From NCBI GenBank assembly GCA_903925445.1, contig CAIYFE010000236.1, forward strand, positions 1 through 7,412: a stretch of DNA of 7,412 nucleotides. Direction: 5' to 3'. The notes below the pieces were generated by a model. That model was not told the origin of the DNA and searched no databases. It saw only the letters and a list, made by a program, of their open reading frames with translations. Origin of the DNA: an uncultured Burkholderiales bacterium. GTDB lineage: Bacteria; Pseudomonadota; Gammaproteobacteria; Burkholderiales; Burkholderiaceae_C. Every line of letters begins with the position of its first letter. Positions within the stretch are counted from its first letter, which is position 1. Below, one piece after another: positions 1-5,456 of this stretch. The translations under genes were made by a program, and so were the position numbers.

Positions 1-2
1 CG

Positions 3-218
3 GCCAGCGTTGCTGCGCAAACCGCAGAAGCTTCAACCAACAGCGCTGTCAGCAGCCTGAACTTGAGCAATGTGGCACAAAAAGCTTTGGCTCAGCCCAG
101 TTTTGATCGCACCAAAGTGGATGCCATCAAAAAGGCGATCCAAAACGGCACCTACGCGATTGACCCCAAACGCATTGCCAGCAGCTTTGTGTCTCTTGAA
201 AAATTGATTGCTGAGTAA
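3..218 (+). CDS. flgM: FlgM, anti-sigma-28 factor (3' part, cut by window edge)
   Basis: FlgM binds sigma-28 (FliA) in the cytoplasm and holds back late flagellar genes until the hook is complete, when FlgM is exported. Only the last 71 residues are visible; the reading frame is open from base 3 and stops with TAA at 216-218. The visible part has an Ala/Ser/Thr/Asn-rich stretch, as in the disordered N-terminal half of the family. It then shows the typical C-terminal sigma-binding pattern: a Phe-Asp-x-x-Lys-Val-x-x-Ile-x-x-Ala-Ile segment, then Asn-Gly-x-Tyr-x-Ile-Asp, then an Ile-Ala helix and a final Leu-Glu-Lys-Leu-Ile segment. It lies directly before flgN, the usual flgM-flgN order. The start codon and any promoter lie outside the window. 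Confidence 0.9.
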   Translation, partial: ASVAAQTAEASTNSAVSSLNLSNVAQKALAQPSFDRTKVDAIKKAIQNGTYAIDPKRIASSFVSLEKLIAE

Positions 219-231
219 TTCCCTGGCCACC

Positions 232-651
232 ATGCAGGATCCAGCGCAAGCAACTCCCGACAACTTGACGTTGGCGCTTGAGCTCGCCGACACGTTGGAG
301 CGCATGCTTGAAGAGGAATTTGAATTGCTCAAGCAGCAAAAAATTGAAGACTTTGAGGCCACGCAGTCTTCTAAAACTGACCTTTTGCGTCAACTCACCA
401 CCATCACGGGCGTGGACAGCCCGACCGCGGCCGACAAGCTCAGCTCGCAATGGGATGGTTTTAAAAACAAGATCATGCATTGCCGCGATCTGCATCGACG
501 CAATGAAATTTTGATCGGTCGAAAAATTGACGCTTTGCGTGGAGCACTGCAAAGCCTGCGCGTTCAAGACCCTGCCAGCTCCGTCGAAGTCTATGACCGA
601 CTGGGGCAAGTCTCGCGCAACCGCCGCACACGTGGCTACAGCGAAGCCTAA
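232..651 (+). CDS. flgN: FlgN, export chaperone for hook-filament junction proteins
   Basis: FlgN is a small cytoplasmic chaperone that keeps the junction proteins FlgK and FlgL ready for export. The 139-residue product is almost wholly helical in character, with heptad-like Leu/Glu/Lys patterns, for example Leu-Glu-Leu-Ala-Asp-Thr-Leu-Glu near the N-terminus and a Leu-Lys-Gln-Gln-Lys segment. Length and coiled-coil character fit the family, and position right after flgM is the strongest support. Two starts are possible: ATG at 232, chosen here, and an in-frame TTG at 208 that would overlap the end of flgM and add eight residues. Neither has a clear Shine-Dalgarno sequence, so coupling to flgM translation is likely. 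A short hairpin with a T-rich tail follows the stop. Confidence 0.85.
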   Translation: MQDPAQATPDNLTLALELADTLERMLEEEFELLKQQKIEDFEATQSSKTDLLRQLTTITGVDSPTAADKLSSQWDGFKNKIMHCRDLHRRNEILIGRKIDALRGALQSLRVQDPASSVEVYDRLGQVSRNRRTRGYSEA

Positions 652-658
652 GTCGCGC

Positions 659-679
659 CCTGCTTTGCAGGTTATTTTT
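659..679 (+). terminator. Probable intrinsic terminator after flgMN
   Basis: CCTGC (659-663) and GCAGG (667-671) form a perfect 5-bp stem with a TTT loop, followed by TTATTTTT. It starts 8 bases after the flgN stop. The stem is short, so termination may be partial. The T-run lies only on the plus-strand side, so it should not serve the converging fhlB. The run overlaps the last codons of fhlB. Confidence 0.5.
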
Positions 680-953
680 CGTCACCCGGGCGCATGCCCT
701 TGAGCCAGTAAACCCAAGACAAAATCACGGCCACTGCGGTGAACATATCGGGTGGAATTTCTTGTCCAATGTCCAAGCGACTGAGCATGGCCAGCAAACG
801 TGGGTCTTCTGCCACGTAGACATCGTGTTTTTGCGCTTCTTGCACGATTCGTTTGGCCAACTCGCCCTCGCCTTTGGCTGTGACCACCGGGGCTTTGTTA
901 GCGCCGTATTCAAGGGCAACGGCTTCTGAGTAAGTCTTGTGCTGCATGACCAT
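672..953 (-). CDS. fhlB: FhlB, stand-alone homologue of the FlhB export-gate C-domain
   Basis: The product (93 residues) matches the small FlhB/YscU/EscU C-domain proteins (also called FhlB or FlhB2). It has an Ala-Pro-Val-Val-x-Ala-Lys-Gly strand, an amphipathic helix (Leu-Ala-Lys-Arg-Ile) and the signature Ile-Gly-Gln-Glu-Ile-Pro-Pro followed by a hydrophobic C-terminal helix. It lacks the membrane part of FlhB and the self-cleaving Asn-Pro-Thr-His motif, so it cannot be the main gate. It probably helps or substitutes for FlhB C-domain function in hook-to-filament switching. The ATG at 953 shares its A with the TGA of fliK (TGATG), which means coupled translation. A TTG one codon earlier and an ATG two codons later are less likely starts. 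Pairing with fliK makes functional sense, because FliK acts on the FlhB C-domain. Confidence 0.88.
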   Translation of the reverse strand: MVMQHKTYSEAVALEYGANKAPVVTAKGEGELAKRIVQEAQKHDVYVAEDPRLLAMLSRLDIGQEIPPDMFTAVAVILSWVYWLKGMRPGDEK

Positions 954-2044
954 CAAGCCTTGGTGTCGATCAGCGCACCGTGCGCCAAACTGTGTGGCTC
1001 AATATGCGGCGCGGGGCGCGCTGCGTTGAACACCTGAAAACTGCCCAACGATAAGCCCGCGCTTTCAATTTCATACGTCAACTCGCTGGCATTGAGCTTG
1101 GCTTGATCGGCAACATCCGCTCGTGTGGCCCACATCGTCAAATCGACTTGCTTGCCTTCGCTGATGCTGGTTTTGAGCCAAACTTCACCCAGCACTTGGC
1201 TGTCGGTGTGCATGTTGACGATGGTTGGGTTTTTGGGCTGGCCTTTCTTGTTTCCTTTGCGCTCGAATTGAATTTCAACGGGATGCGCATCGCGAAAAGG
1301 AATCACCAACGTGAAATCCAAATGGCCTTGCTGCAAGTCTTGCACAGCGCGCAATTGCGAAGCTTCGATCTCATCCAAAGCGTGGTGCAAATTTTCGTGC
1401 GAATGCGAGGAGTTGCTATCGTTTGAATCGTCTTTTTGCGCCATCACCTGACGCACCAAGCTTTTGATATCCAAAGGATTGGTTGAACCGCCTTCTGCCA
1501 ACACGGCTTCGGTGGATTTGGCGTTTTTCATGAACCATTCGCGCATCGCGTGCGGCTGCAAACTTGACATGCTCAGTTGTTGTTGCCGCAGACTTTGCAG
1601 CAACTGCGAGCTGCCCGCCGGAATCATCGCTTCCAGCACACCAGGCGCCATGAGTCGAACCCAATGCACAAAACTAGCGGGTTGGTGCAGCAAGGTGTTC
1701 AAACGGGTTGGCAATTGCGCGCCGCTTGAAGTCATGGCTCTTGCAGCAGGCGCCAGCGCAGGTGCCATTTGAAATATCAACTGCCCAGAGGTGCTGAACT
1801 GCGCCTTGAGTTGAACCAAATCGCCTTCTTTGATGTAGGGAGCCAGCGGTGCATCAATTTCTTGCCCTTGCAAGACCAACTTGAGCTGGTCTTGGCGCGT
1901 TTCAACGACAGCTTGCACCACTTGCCCATCATGCAAATCGAGCTGCTTGGCAATTGGCGTCGCTACAAAAATTGGACGCGCCTCAAAAAACAGGGGGGAC
2001 ACCCTGTTGACAGCACTGACGCCTTCAGCACTGAGCAACACCAT
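953..2044 (-). CDS. fliK: FliK-like flagellar hook-length control protein
   Basis: The 363-residue protein has the FliK layout: a variable N-terminal part, a hydrophilic Ser/Asn/His/Asp-rich linker around residues 210-222, and a conserved C-terminal domain (about 240-350). The C-terminal domain carries a Leu-Gly-Glu-Val-Trp-Leu strand and an Ala-Arg-x-x-Val segment, then an alternating helix-strand end (Ser-Ala-Gly-Leu-Ser-Leu-Gly-Ser-Phe-Gln-Val). FliK measures the hook during export and triggers the switch to filament substrates through FlhB. The N-terminal half (Arg-Pro-Ile-Phe-Val-Ala-Thr-Pro and the Leu-Lys-Leu-Val-Leu-Gln-Gly stretch) is not one I recognise from enteric FliK. The protein could be a FliK paralogue rather than the principal ruler. 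The ATG lies one base after the stop of the preceding gene and no good Shine-Dalgarno is seen, so translation probably depends on coupling. The stop overlaps the fhlB start. Confidence 0.8.
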   Translation of the reverse strand: MVLLSAEGVSAVNRVSPLFFEARPIFVATPIAKQLDLHDGQVVQAVVETRQDQLKLVLQGQEIDAPLAPYIKEGDLVQLKAQFSTSGQLIFQMAPALAPAARAMTSSGAQLPTRLNTLLHQPASFVHWVRLMAPGVLEAMIPAGSSQLLQSLRQQQLSMSSLQPHAMREWFMKNAKSTEAVLAEGGSTNPLDIKSLVRQVMAQKDDSNDSNSSHSHENLHHALDEIEASQLRAVQDLQQGHLDFTLVIPFRDAHPVEIQFERKGNKKGQPKNPTIVNMHTDSQVLGEVWLKTSISEGKQVDLTMWATRADVADQAKLNASELTYEIESAGLSLGSFQVFNAARPAPHIEPHSLAHGALIDTKA

Positions 2045-2045
2045 A

Positions 2046-2438
2046 TCAGGGGAAGCGCACCCAGTTTTTGCGCTCGTTCATGTCCAAATCGCTGGTCGCA
2101 AAACCCGTGGATTCAGCATTTTTTGTCTTGTGTGCTTGCGCGCGTCCAGTTGGCAAATACATGCGCAACAAGTCGTCATGATTGGGCAATCGCAAAACAG
2201 CGCCAGCCATCAAAGCGCGCGGCGAAGACTTGGTAAAGGCTTGCGGGTTTTGATCGATGAAAGCTTGACGCAACAGCTCAACCTTGAGCGGGCTGTCGCC
2301 CATCGTTTTGCGAATCACTTGATCCAAGGTTTCGCCTGATTTGACTTCGTATGTACCTTCACCAGCCCAAGTCATCAGGCTTGTGCACAACAAAACCATG
2401 GCTGCGCATGATTTGCAAAAGTGGATGAGGGATTTCAT
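2046..2438 (-). CDS. Small secreted LysM/FimV-type protein of the flagellar operon
   Basis: This 130-residue protein begins with a signal peptide: a basic start, a hydrophobic core near residues 12-22 and a likely cut after Trp-Ala near 25. Residues 29-85 form a LysM-like domain of the FimV N-terminal type. They open with Tyr-x-Val-Lys-Ser-Gly-Glu-Thr-Leu, continue through Asn-Pro-Gln-Ala-Phe and end in Leu-Met-Ala-Gly-Ala-Val-Leu-Arg-Leu-Pro. The tail (86-130) is polar and unmatched by anything I know. LysM domains usually bind peptidoglycan, so a periplasmic wall-anchoring role near the motor is inferred. The start at 2438 is chosen because GGAGA precedes the ATG by 5 nt; a TTG four codons upstream has no such support. 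It sits between flgT-like (27-nt gap) and fliK (1-nt gap), so it is co-transcribed with flagellar genes. I do not recognise a named orthologue. Confidence 0.82.
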   Translation of the reverse strand: MKSLIHFCKSCAAMVLLCTSLMTWAGEGTYEVKSGETLDQVIRKTMGDSPLKVELLRQAFIDQNPQAFTKSSPRALMAGAVLRLPNHDDLLRMYLPTGRAQAHKTKNAESTGFATSDLDMNERKNWVRFP

Positions 2439-2443
2439 AACTT

Positions 2444-2448
2444 TCTCC
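2444..2448 (-). promoter_or_regulatory. Ribosome binding site deciding the LysM-protein start
   Basis: On the minus strand GGAGA lies 5 nt before the ATG at 2438. It overlaps the upstream TTG candidate (2450), which rules that start out in practice. Confidence 0.75.
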
Positions 2449-2465
2449 AAGAATTCTTCGTGTTT

Positions 2466-3548
2466 TTAGTAGGTGTAAGGCCAAGCCAACCAAGCGCCGT
2501 CCACGCTTTTCACGCGTTTGGTCACGGGCTTGACCTCAGATTGATAGTCCGACACCGACTTCACCTCGGCCAACATCGAGGCTCCAATTGCACCCGCCTC
2601 TAATGCGCGTTGCGGCAAGAGTTCTGAATTGGCGAGCACCAACTTGTCCCCAACGCGCAAACCCGCTGTTTTACCGGCCTTGACCACCAAGCGACCTTGG
2701 TCTTCGACCACTGTAAAGCTTGGGGGCTCGCAATTCAACTGCGAATCCAACTGCCCCACCACACGAAGGATGGCTTGATCGATCGCCTCCAAGGTGTCGG
2801 CATTGAGCGTGTTGGAGCCCACCGCCTTGGTCACCACGGGAGAAGCAATCACATCGCTGTACTGCCAGCGTGGACGTGGCTGCACGGGTGAGACGACTTT
2901 CCAGCTCATGGAGAAAGCACCCATTTCATCGACCATGCGACCCACAGGCGCCGCAGCAATGGTCAGCTGCAAATGCAACTGGATGTCTTGCTCGCCATGG
3001 CTGTAGATCTCGCGCTCATAGGCTTTAGAAAAACGAGGTGCAAAAACCAATCGCCACGAGGGGTTGGCAGTAGCCGCCGCCAAGATGCGCTCCAAGGCGT
3101 AACGCTCAATTTGCTGTCCACGATAGCGTTTGGCAGCAGGCAAGTCAGACGAAACATTCACGCCAAACGTCATCACATGGCTGAGCTTGTGCTTGGCCAT
3201 TGGCGCCGAACAAGCATCGGGCGCTTGAACCTGGGTCTGCTTGGCCACCACATCGGCTTTGGCGGATTGGTCAGCGGCTTGGCTGATCTTGACCTCCAAG
3301 TCCCGCACTTTCACGTCAGAGTTGAAGCGGTTGTATTCCTTGAGCACACCGTCAGACTCCATCCAACTGGTGGCGCTGACGTGGGTCGTGCTTTTCAAAG
3401 CCGCCTCAACCAGCGCCTCTCGAATGGCCGCAAGGCGTTCTTCACCCGACAAATCGGCGGCAACGGCTGAACCCGTGCATCCCAACAACAGGGCAAGCAC
3501 CGGGGCGCAAAAGCGCAAAGTCATCGACGATTGAAATGGTTTGAACAT
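2466..3548 (-). CDS. flgT: FlgT-like periplasmic flagellar (H-ring) protein
   Basis: FlgT builds the H ring around the LP ring of the Vibrio motor and helps recruit other motor parts. This 360-residue protein has a signal peptide (residues 1-31) and then a helix (Glu-Glu-Arg-Leu-Ala-Ala-Ile-Arg-Glu-Ala-Leu) as in the FlgT N-domain. A middle alpha/beta region follows, then a C-terminal SH3-like barrel with Lys-Thr-Ala-Gly-Leu-Arg-Val-Gly-Asp-Lys-Leu-Val-Leu, typical of FlgT C-domains. Length is close to Vibrio FlgT. Cys113 and Cys273 could form a disulfide. The signal end is ambiguous: Leu-Leu-Gly-Cys (Cys24) resembles a lipobox, while Ala-Val-Ala-Ala near 28-31 suits ordinary signal peptidase. 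The start at 3548 has only a weak ribosome site, and an in-frame ATG at 3524 is possible. The family call rests on domain pattern and on the flgP neighbour, not on a strong full-length match by eye. Confidence 0.72.
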   Translation of the reverse strand: MFKPFQSSMTLRFCAPVLALLLGCTGSAVAADLSGEERLAAIREALVEAALKSTTHVSATSWMESDGVLKEYNRFNSDVKVRDLEVKISQAADQSAKADVVAKQTQVQAPDACSAPMAKHKLSHVMTFGVNVSSDLPAAKRYRGQQIERYALERILAAATANPSWRLVFAPRFSKAYEREIYSHGEQDIQLHLQLTIAAAPVGRMVDEMGAFSMSWKVVSPVQPRPRWQYSDVIASPVVTKAVGSNTLNADTLEAIDQAILRVVGQLDSQLNCEPPSFTVVEDQGRLVVKAGKTAGLRVGDKLVLANSELLPQRALEAGAIGASMLAEVKSVSDYQSEVKPVTKRVKSVDGAWLAWPYTY

Positions 3549-3571
3549 AAAGCTAACCCAGTCTCAAGCCA

Positions 3572-4060
3572 TCAACGATTTTTGCTGTTGAGGTGAGCAA
3601 TATAGAGCGCACGCAACTCTTCAACCACATGTCGATCCAAGGACAGCGTGGTTTCGTAAGTGTCATCGCCCACGGGTGTGATGCTCACCAGCACCGCGCC
3701 GTAAATGACCCCTTCAACGCGAGCGCGAAAGGTGTCGCTCATCACCGTCATGTCTGCCACGGTGGTGTTGGCGTCCAACTGCTGCCCGTAGACCTGTTCG
3801 GTCAACGCACGATAAGCATCCAGCTTGGAAGCGCGAATCGCCAGCAAACGTTGTTGCGCCGGCAGGCGATGGTTTTGAATGCTGATGACCGCATAACCCG
3901 TGGCCACCAAGGTTTCACGCTTTTCAGTCATGGGCGTGATCATGGTGGCTTTTTCGGGCTCTTTGGGAGGCTCTGGCTTGGGTTGCGGTTTTTGAAAAAC
4001 ACTGCAAGCACTCAGCATCAAAACCAAGACCATCGCGGTCAAATTTTTCGTACGTGTCAT
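3572..4060 (-). CDS. flgP: FlgP-like outer-membrane lipoprotein (LPP20 family)
   Basis: This 162-residue lipoprotein has a hydrophobic signal and a clear lipobox Leu16-Ser17-Ala18-Cys19. Residues 24-36 form a Pro/Lys/Glu-rich linker and about 50-145 an LPP20-type domain. The latter contains Gly-Tyr-Ala-Val-Ile-Ser, an Ala-Ile-Arg-Ala-Ser-Lys-Leu-Asp-Ala-Tyr-Arg helix, Gly-Val-Ile-Tyr-Gly-Ala and a Tyr-Glu-Thr-Thr-Leu-Ser-Leu strand. FlgP of Vibrio and Campylobacter forms outer-membrane-associated disks or rings around the flagellar base. The start at 4060 is set by AAAGGA seven bases upstream and by the signal peptide beginning there; the frame runs open to 4147 without such support. It is the first gene of the five-gene operon, and flgT-like follows after 23 nt. 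No flgO-like gene is seen nearby, although Vibrio has flgO beside flgP. Confidence 0.85.
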   Translation of the reverse strand: MTRTKNLTAMVLVLMLSACSVFQKPQPKPEPPKEPEKATMITPMTEKRETLVATGYAVISIQNHRLPAQQRLLAIRASKLDAYRALTEQVYGQQLDANTTVADMTVMSDTFRARVEGVIYGAVLVSITPVGDDTYETTLSLDRHVVEELRALYIAHLNSKNR

Positions 4061-4067
4061 GGCGCTA

Positions 4068-4073
4068 TCCTTT
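4068..4073 (-). promoter_or_regulatory. Ribosome binding site deciding the flgP start
   Basis: AAAGGA on the minus strand lies 7 nt before the ATG at 4060. It supports this start over the longer open frame reaching 4147, whose extra 29 residues would bury the lipoprotein signal. Confidence 0.75.
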
Positions 4074-4222
4074 GGCTGTCTTGCCTTCGATTCGACACCA
4101 AGCCCATCATCTTTAGCAAGCCGCACCGGCAGTTCAATCCATGCCAACTTGAGAAAGGTACTGCTTAATATTATTTGAAGGCGTTATTTACCTTTTTTTT
4201 CTTTAAACTTCAGAATCAATGT

Positions 4223-4252
4223 AAATCTTAAAGATCAATTTCTTTAAGATTT
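4223..4252. repeat. Perfect 12-bp inverted repeat, candidate operator
   Basis: AAATCTTAAAGA (4223-4234) and its exact reverse complement TCTTTAAGATTT (4241-4252) flank a 6-bp spacer, TCAATT. Each arm also contains its own small palindrome (TCTT-N-AAGA), with centres 15 bp apart. A related but imperfect copy, TCTTTAAAC, lies at 4200-4208. It is 84 bp before the fleQ-like start, and neither side looks like a terminator context because the flanking genes diverge. An operator for a dimeric regulator is the likeliest reading. The regulator is unknown. Confidence 0.6.
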
Positions 4253-4335
4253 GGAAAATTTATCAAAAAAAAGATGCTTTTTTCTAACTTGTCGATTTGC
4301 ACGGAGATCCGACAATTAGGAATGGAAATTTGTAA

Positions 4336-5442
4336 ATGAAATCAAGTACGCATTACATCGGTTCGAGTTCATCGGCACAGGCGTTGCGTGAGCTTGTGGC
4401 CAACATGGCCAATTCGAATGCCACCGTGTTAATTACCGGTGAAAGCGGCACGGGCAAGGAGCTGGTGGCGCGCATGCTGCATGAGCAGTCCAACCGCTGT
4501 GGGGGCAACTTTGTTCCCATCAATTGCGCTGCAATTCCTAAAGATTTGCTCGAAAGTGAGCTATTTGGTCATAGAAAAGGCGCCTTCACAGGGGCTGTGG
4601 CCGATCGAATTGGTCGTTTTGAGTTGGCCCATGGCGGAACCATTTTCCTAGATGAAATCGGGGACATGTCACTGGACATGCAAGTCAAGTTGCTGCGGGT
4701 TTTGCAAGAACGCTGCGTTGACCCCATCGGTGGAAGCCGCCAAGTCCAGGTCGATGTGCGCGTTGTCGCGGCGACTCACCGCGACTTGGAAACCGAAATC
4801 AGCGCCGGCCGGTTCCGTGAAGATTTGTACTACCGACTCAATGTGCTGCCCTTGGCGACCCCCGCGTTGCGTGAACGCCACGAAGACATTCCCGAATTGC
4901 TCAATTTCTTCTCCAAGAAGATGGTGACCTTTGGCAAACAGCCGATCCGATTTAATTCAGACTTCTTACATGCACTGAATAAGTATTCATGGCCAGGCAA
5001 TGTGCGCGAATTGTCCAATTTGGTCGATCGCTTCAGCACCTTGTACGCAGGTCAAGAATTGGATTTGCGCGCGATCCCGCCCACGCTGTTGCCCAAGGGT
5101 TTGATTGGCGCGCAAACTGAGCTGCAAGCCATTGCGCCGTTGTTGGCAAAAATGGAGGTCACGCCGCCACCCGAGGTTTTGCAAGAACTGCAAGAGATTC
5201 AAAACCAGCCCGAGCCTGAAGACAACGAGATTGAAAGCATCATCATGCTGGCGCAAGGCATGCCGCATCTGCCACCTGAGGGCGTGTCGCTCAAAGAACG
5301 CATGGCGCAGATTGAGCGCAGCATCATTGAGCAAGCCTTGGAGCGCAATTCAGGCAATGTCTCCAGAACAGCCAAATTACTCAATTTGCAACGGACCACT
5401 TTGATCGAGAAGATCAACAAATATGAACTCAGAACCGCCTGA
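4336..5442 (+). CDS. FleQ/FlrA-like sigma-54 activator without N-terminal receiver domain
   Basis: This 368-residue bacterial enhancer-binding protein uses ATP to open sigma-54 promoters. Visible motifs are Walker A Gly-Glu-Ser-Gly-Thr-Gly-Lys-Glu (35-42), the sigma-54-contacting GAFTGA loop (82-87) and Walker B Thr-Ile-Phe-Leu-Asp-Glu (102-107). Arg161 and Arg167 sit in the arginine-finger region, and Trp-Pro-Gly-Asn-Val-Arg-Glu-Leu (219-226) marks sensor II. After an acidic, Gln/Pro-rich linker (about 250-310), a Fis-type helix-turn-helix occupies about 325-365. The C-terminal run resembles Pseudomonas FleQ most: a Leu-Pro-Pro-Glu-Gly segment, then an Arg-Thr-Thr-Leu-Ile-Glu-Lys recognition end. 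Full-length FleQ has about 130 more residues in front; here the AAA+ domain begins at once, and the upstream bases are AT-rich and stop-containing. No kinase gene is visible. The ribosome site is weak (GGA, 9 nt before ATG). It probably controls the neighbouring flagellar operons. Confidence 0.85.
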   Translation: MKSSTHYIGSSSSAQALRELVANMANSNATVLITGESGTGKELVARMLHEQSNRCGGNFVPINCAAIPKDLLESELFGHRKGAFTGAVADRIGRFELAHGGTIFLDEIGDMSLDMQVKLLRVLQERCVDPIGGSRQVQVDVRVVAATHRDLETEISAGRFREDLYYRLNVLPLATPALRERHEDIPELLNFFSKKMVTFGKQPIRFNSDFLHALNKYSWPGNVRELSNLVDRFSTLYAGQELDLRAIPPTLLPKGLIGAQTELQAIAPLLAKMEVTPPPEVLQELQEIQNQPEPEDNEIESIIMLAQGMPHLPPEGVSLKERMAQIERSIIEQALERNSGNVSRTAKLLNLQRTTLIEKINKYELRTA

Positions 5443-5450
5443 GCGGTTCT
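5431..5450. terminator. Stem-loop between converging fleQ-like gene and motB
   Basis: AGAACCGC (5431-5438) and GCGGTTCT (5443-5450) make a perfect 8-bp GC-containing stem with loop CTGA. The stem starts inside the last three sense codons of the fleQ-like gene, and its TGA stop is in the loop. It lies 6 bp past the motB stop on the other strand. Neither side has a proper T-run, so it may be a bidirectional but weak terminator or an mRNA 3'-end protector. Confidence 0.55.
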
Positions 5451-5456
5451 TCAGCC

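Larger units (their letters stand above)
4061..4335. promoter_or_regulatory. Divergent AT-rich control region between flgP operon and fleQ-like gene
   Basis: These 275 bp carry no gene and must hold the promoters of both divergent units. The part from about 4160 to 4290 is strikingly AT-rich, with an 8-T run (4193-4200) and an 8-A run (4265-4272), so it is probably bent or easily melted. It contains a perfect 12-bp inverted repeat, listed separately. I searched both strands for the GG-N10-GC core of a sigma-54 promoter and found none with correct spacing. The nearest, on the minus strand around 4116-4127, has GG and GC 8 apart. A weak sigma-70-like pair TTGTCG (4289-4294) and GACAAT (4311-4316), spacer 16, could serve the fleQ-like gene. 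No convincing promoter for flgP was found. Confidence 0.6.

Noticed and set aside
208..231. TTG start for flgN overlapping flgM
   Set aside because: It is possible but has no ribosome site, and the ATG at 232 already gives a normal FlgN length. It is kept as an alternative only.
3520..3580. Near-repeat ATCGACGATT / ATCAACGATT around the flgP-flgT junction
   Set aside because: The pair is short, imperfect and partly within coding sequence. Chance is a sufficient explanation.
4112..4130. Possible sigma-54 promoter for flgP on the minus strand
   Set aside because: GG and GC are separated by 8 bases, not the required 10.
4061..4147. N-terminal extension of flgP by 29 codons
   Set aside because: The extension would place charged residues before the lipoprotein signal. 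AAAGGA sits correctly before the ATG at 4060.
3593..4168. 191-codon open frame on the plus strand
   Set aside because: It is antisense to flgP, which has a lipobox, ribosome site and LPP20 pattern. The plus-strand product has no recognisable pattern.
4267..4283. AAAAAAG-ATG-CTTTTTT hairpin resembling a terminator
   Set aside because: The stem is almost only A-T pairs and lies just before a start codon in a divergent region. It is better seen as A-tract DNA.
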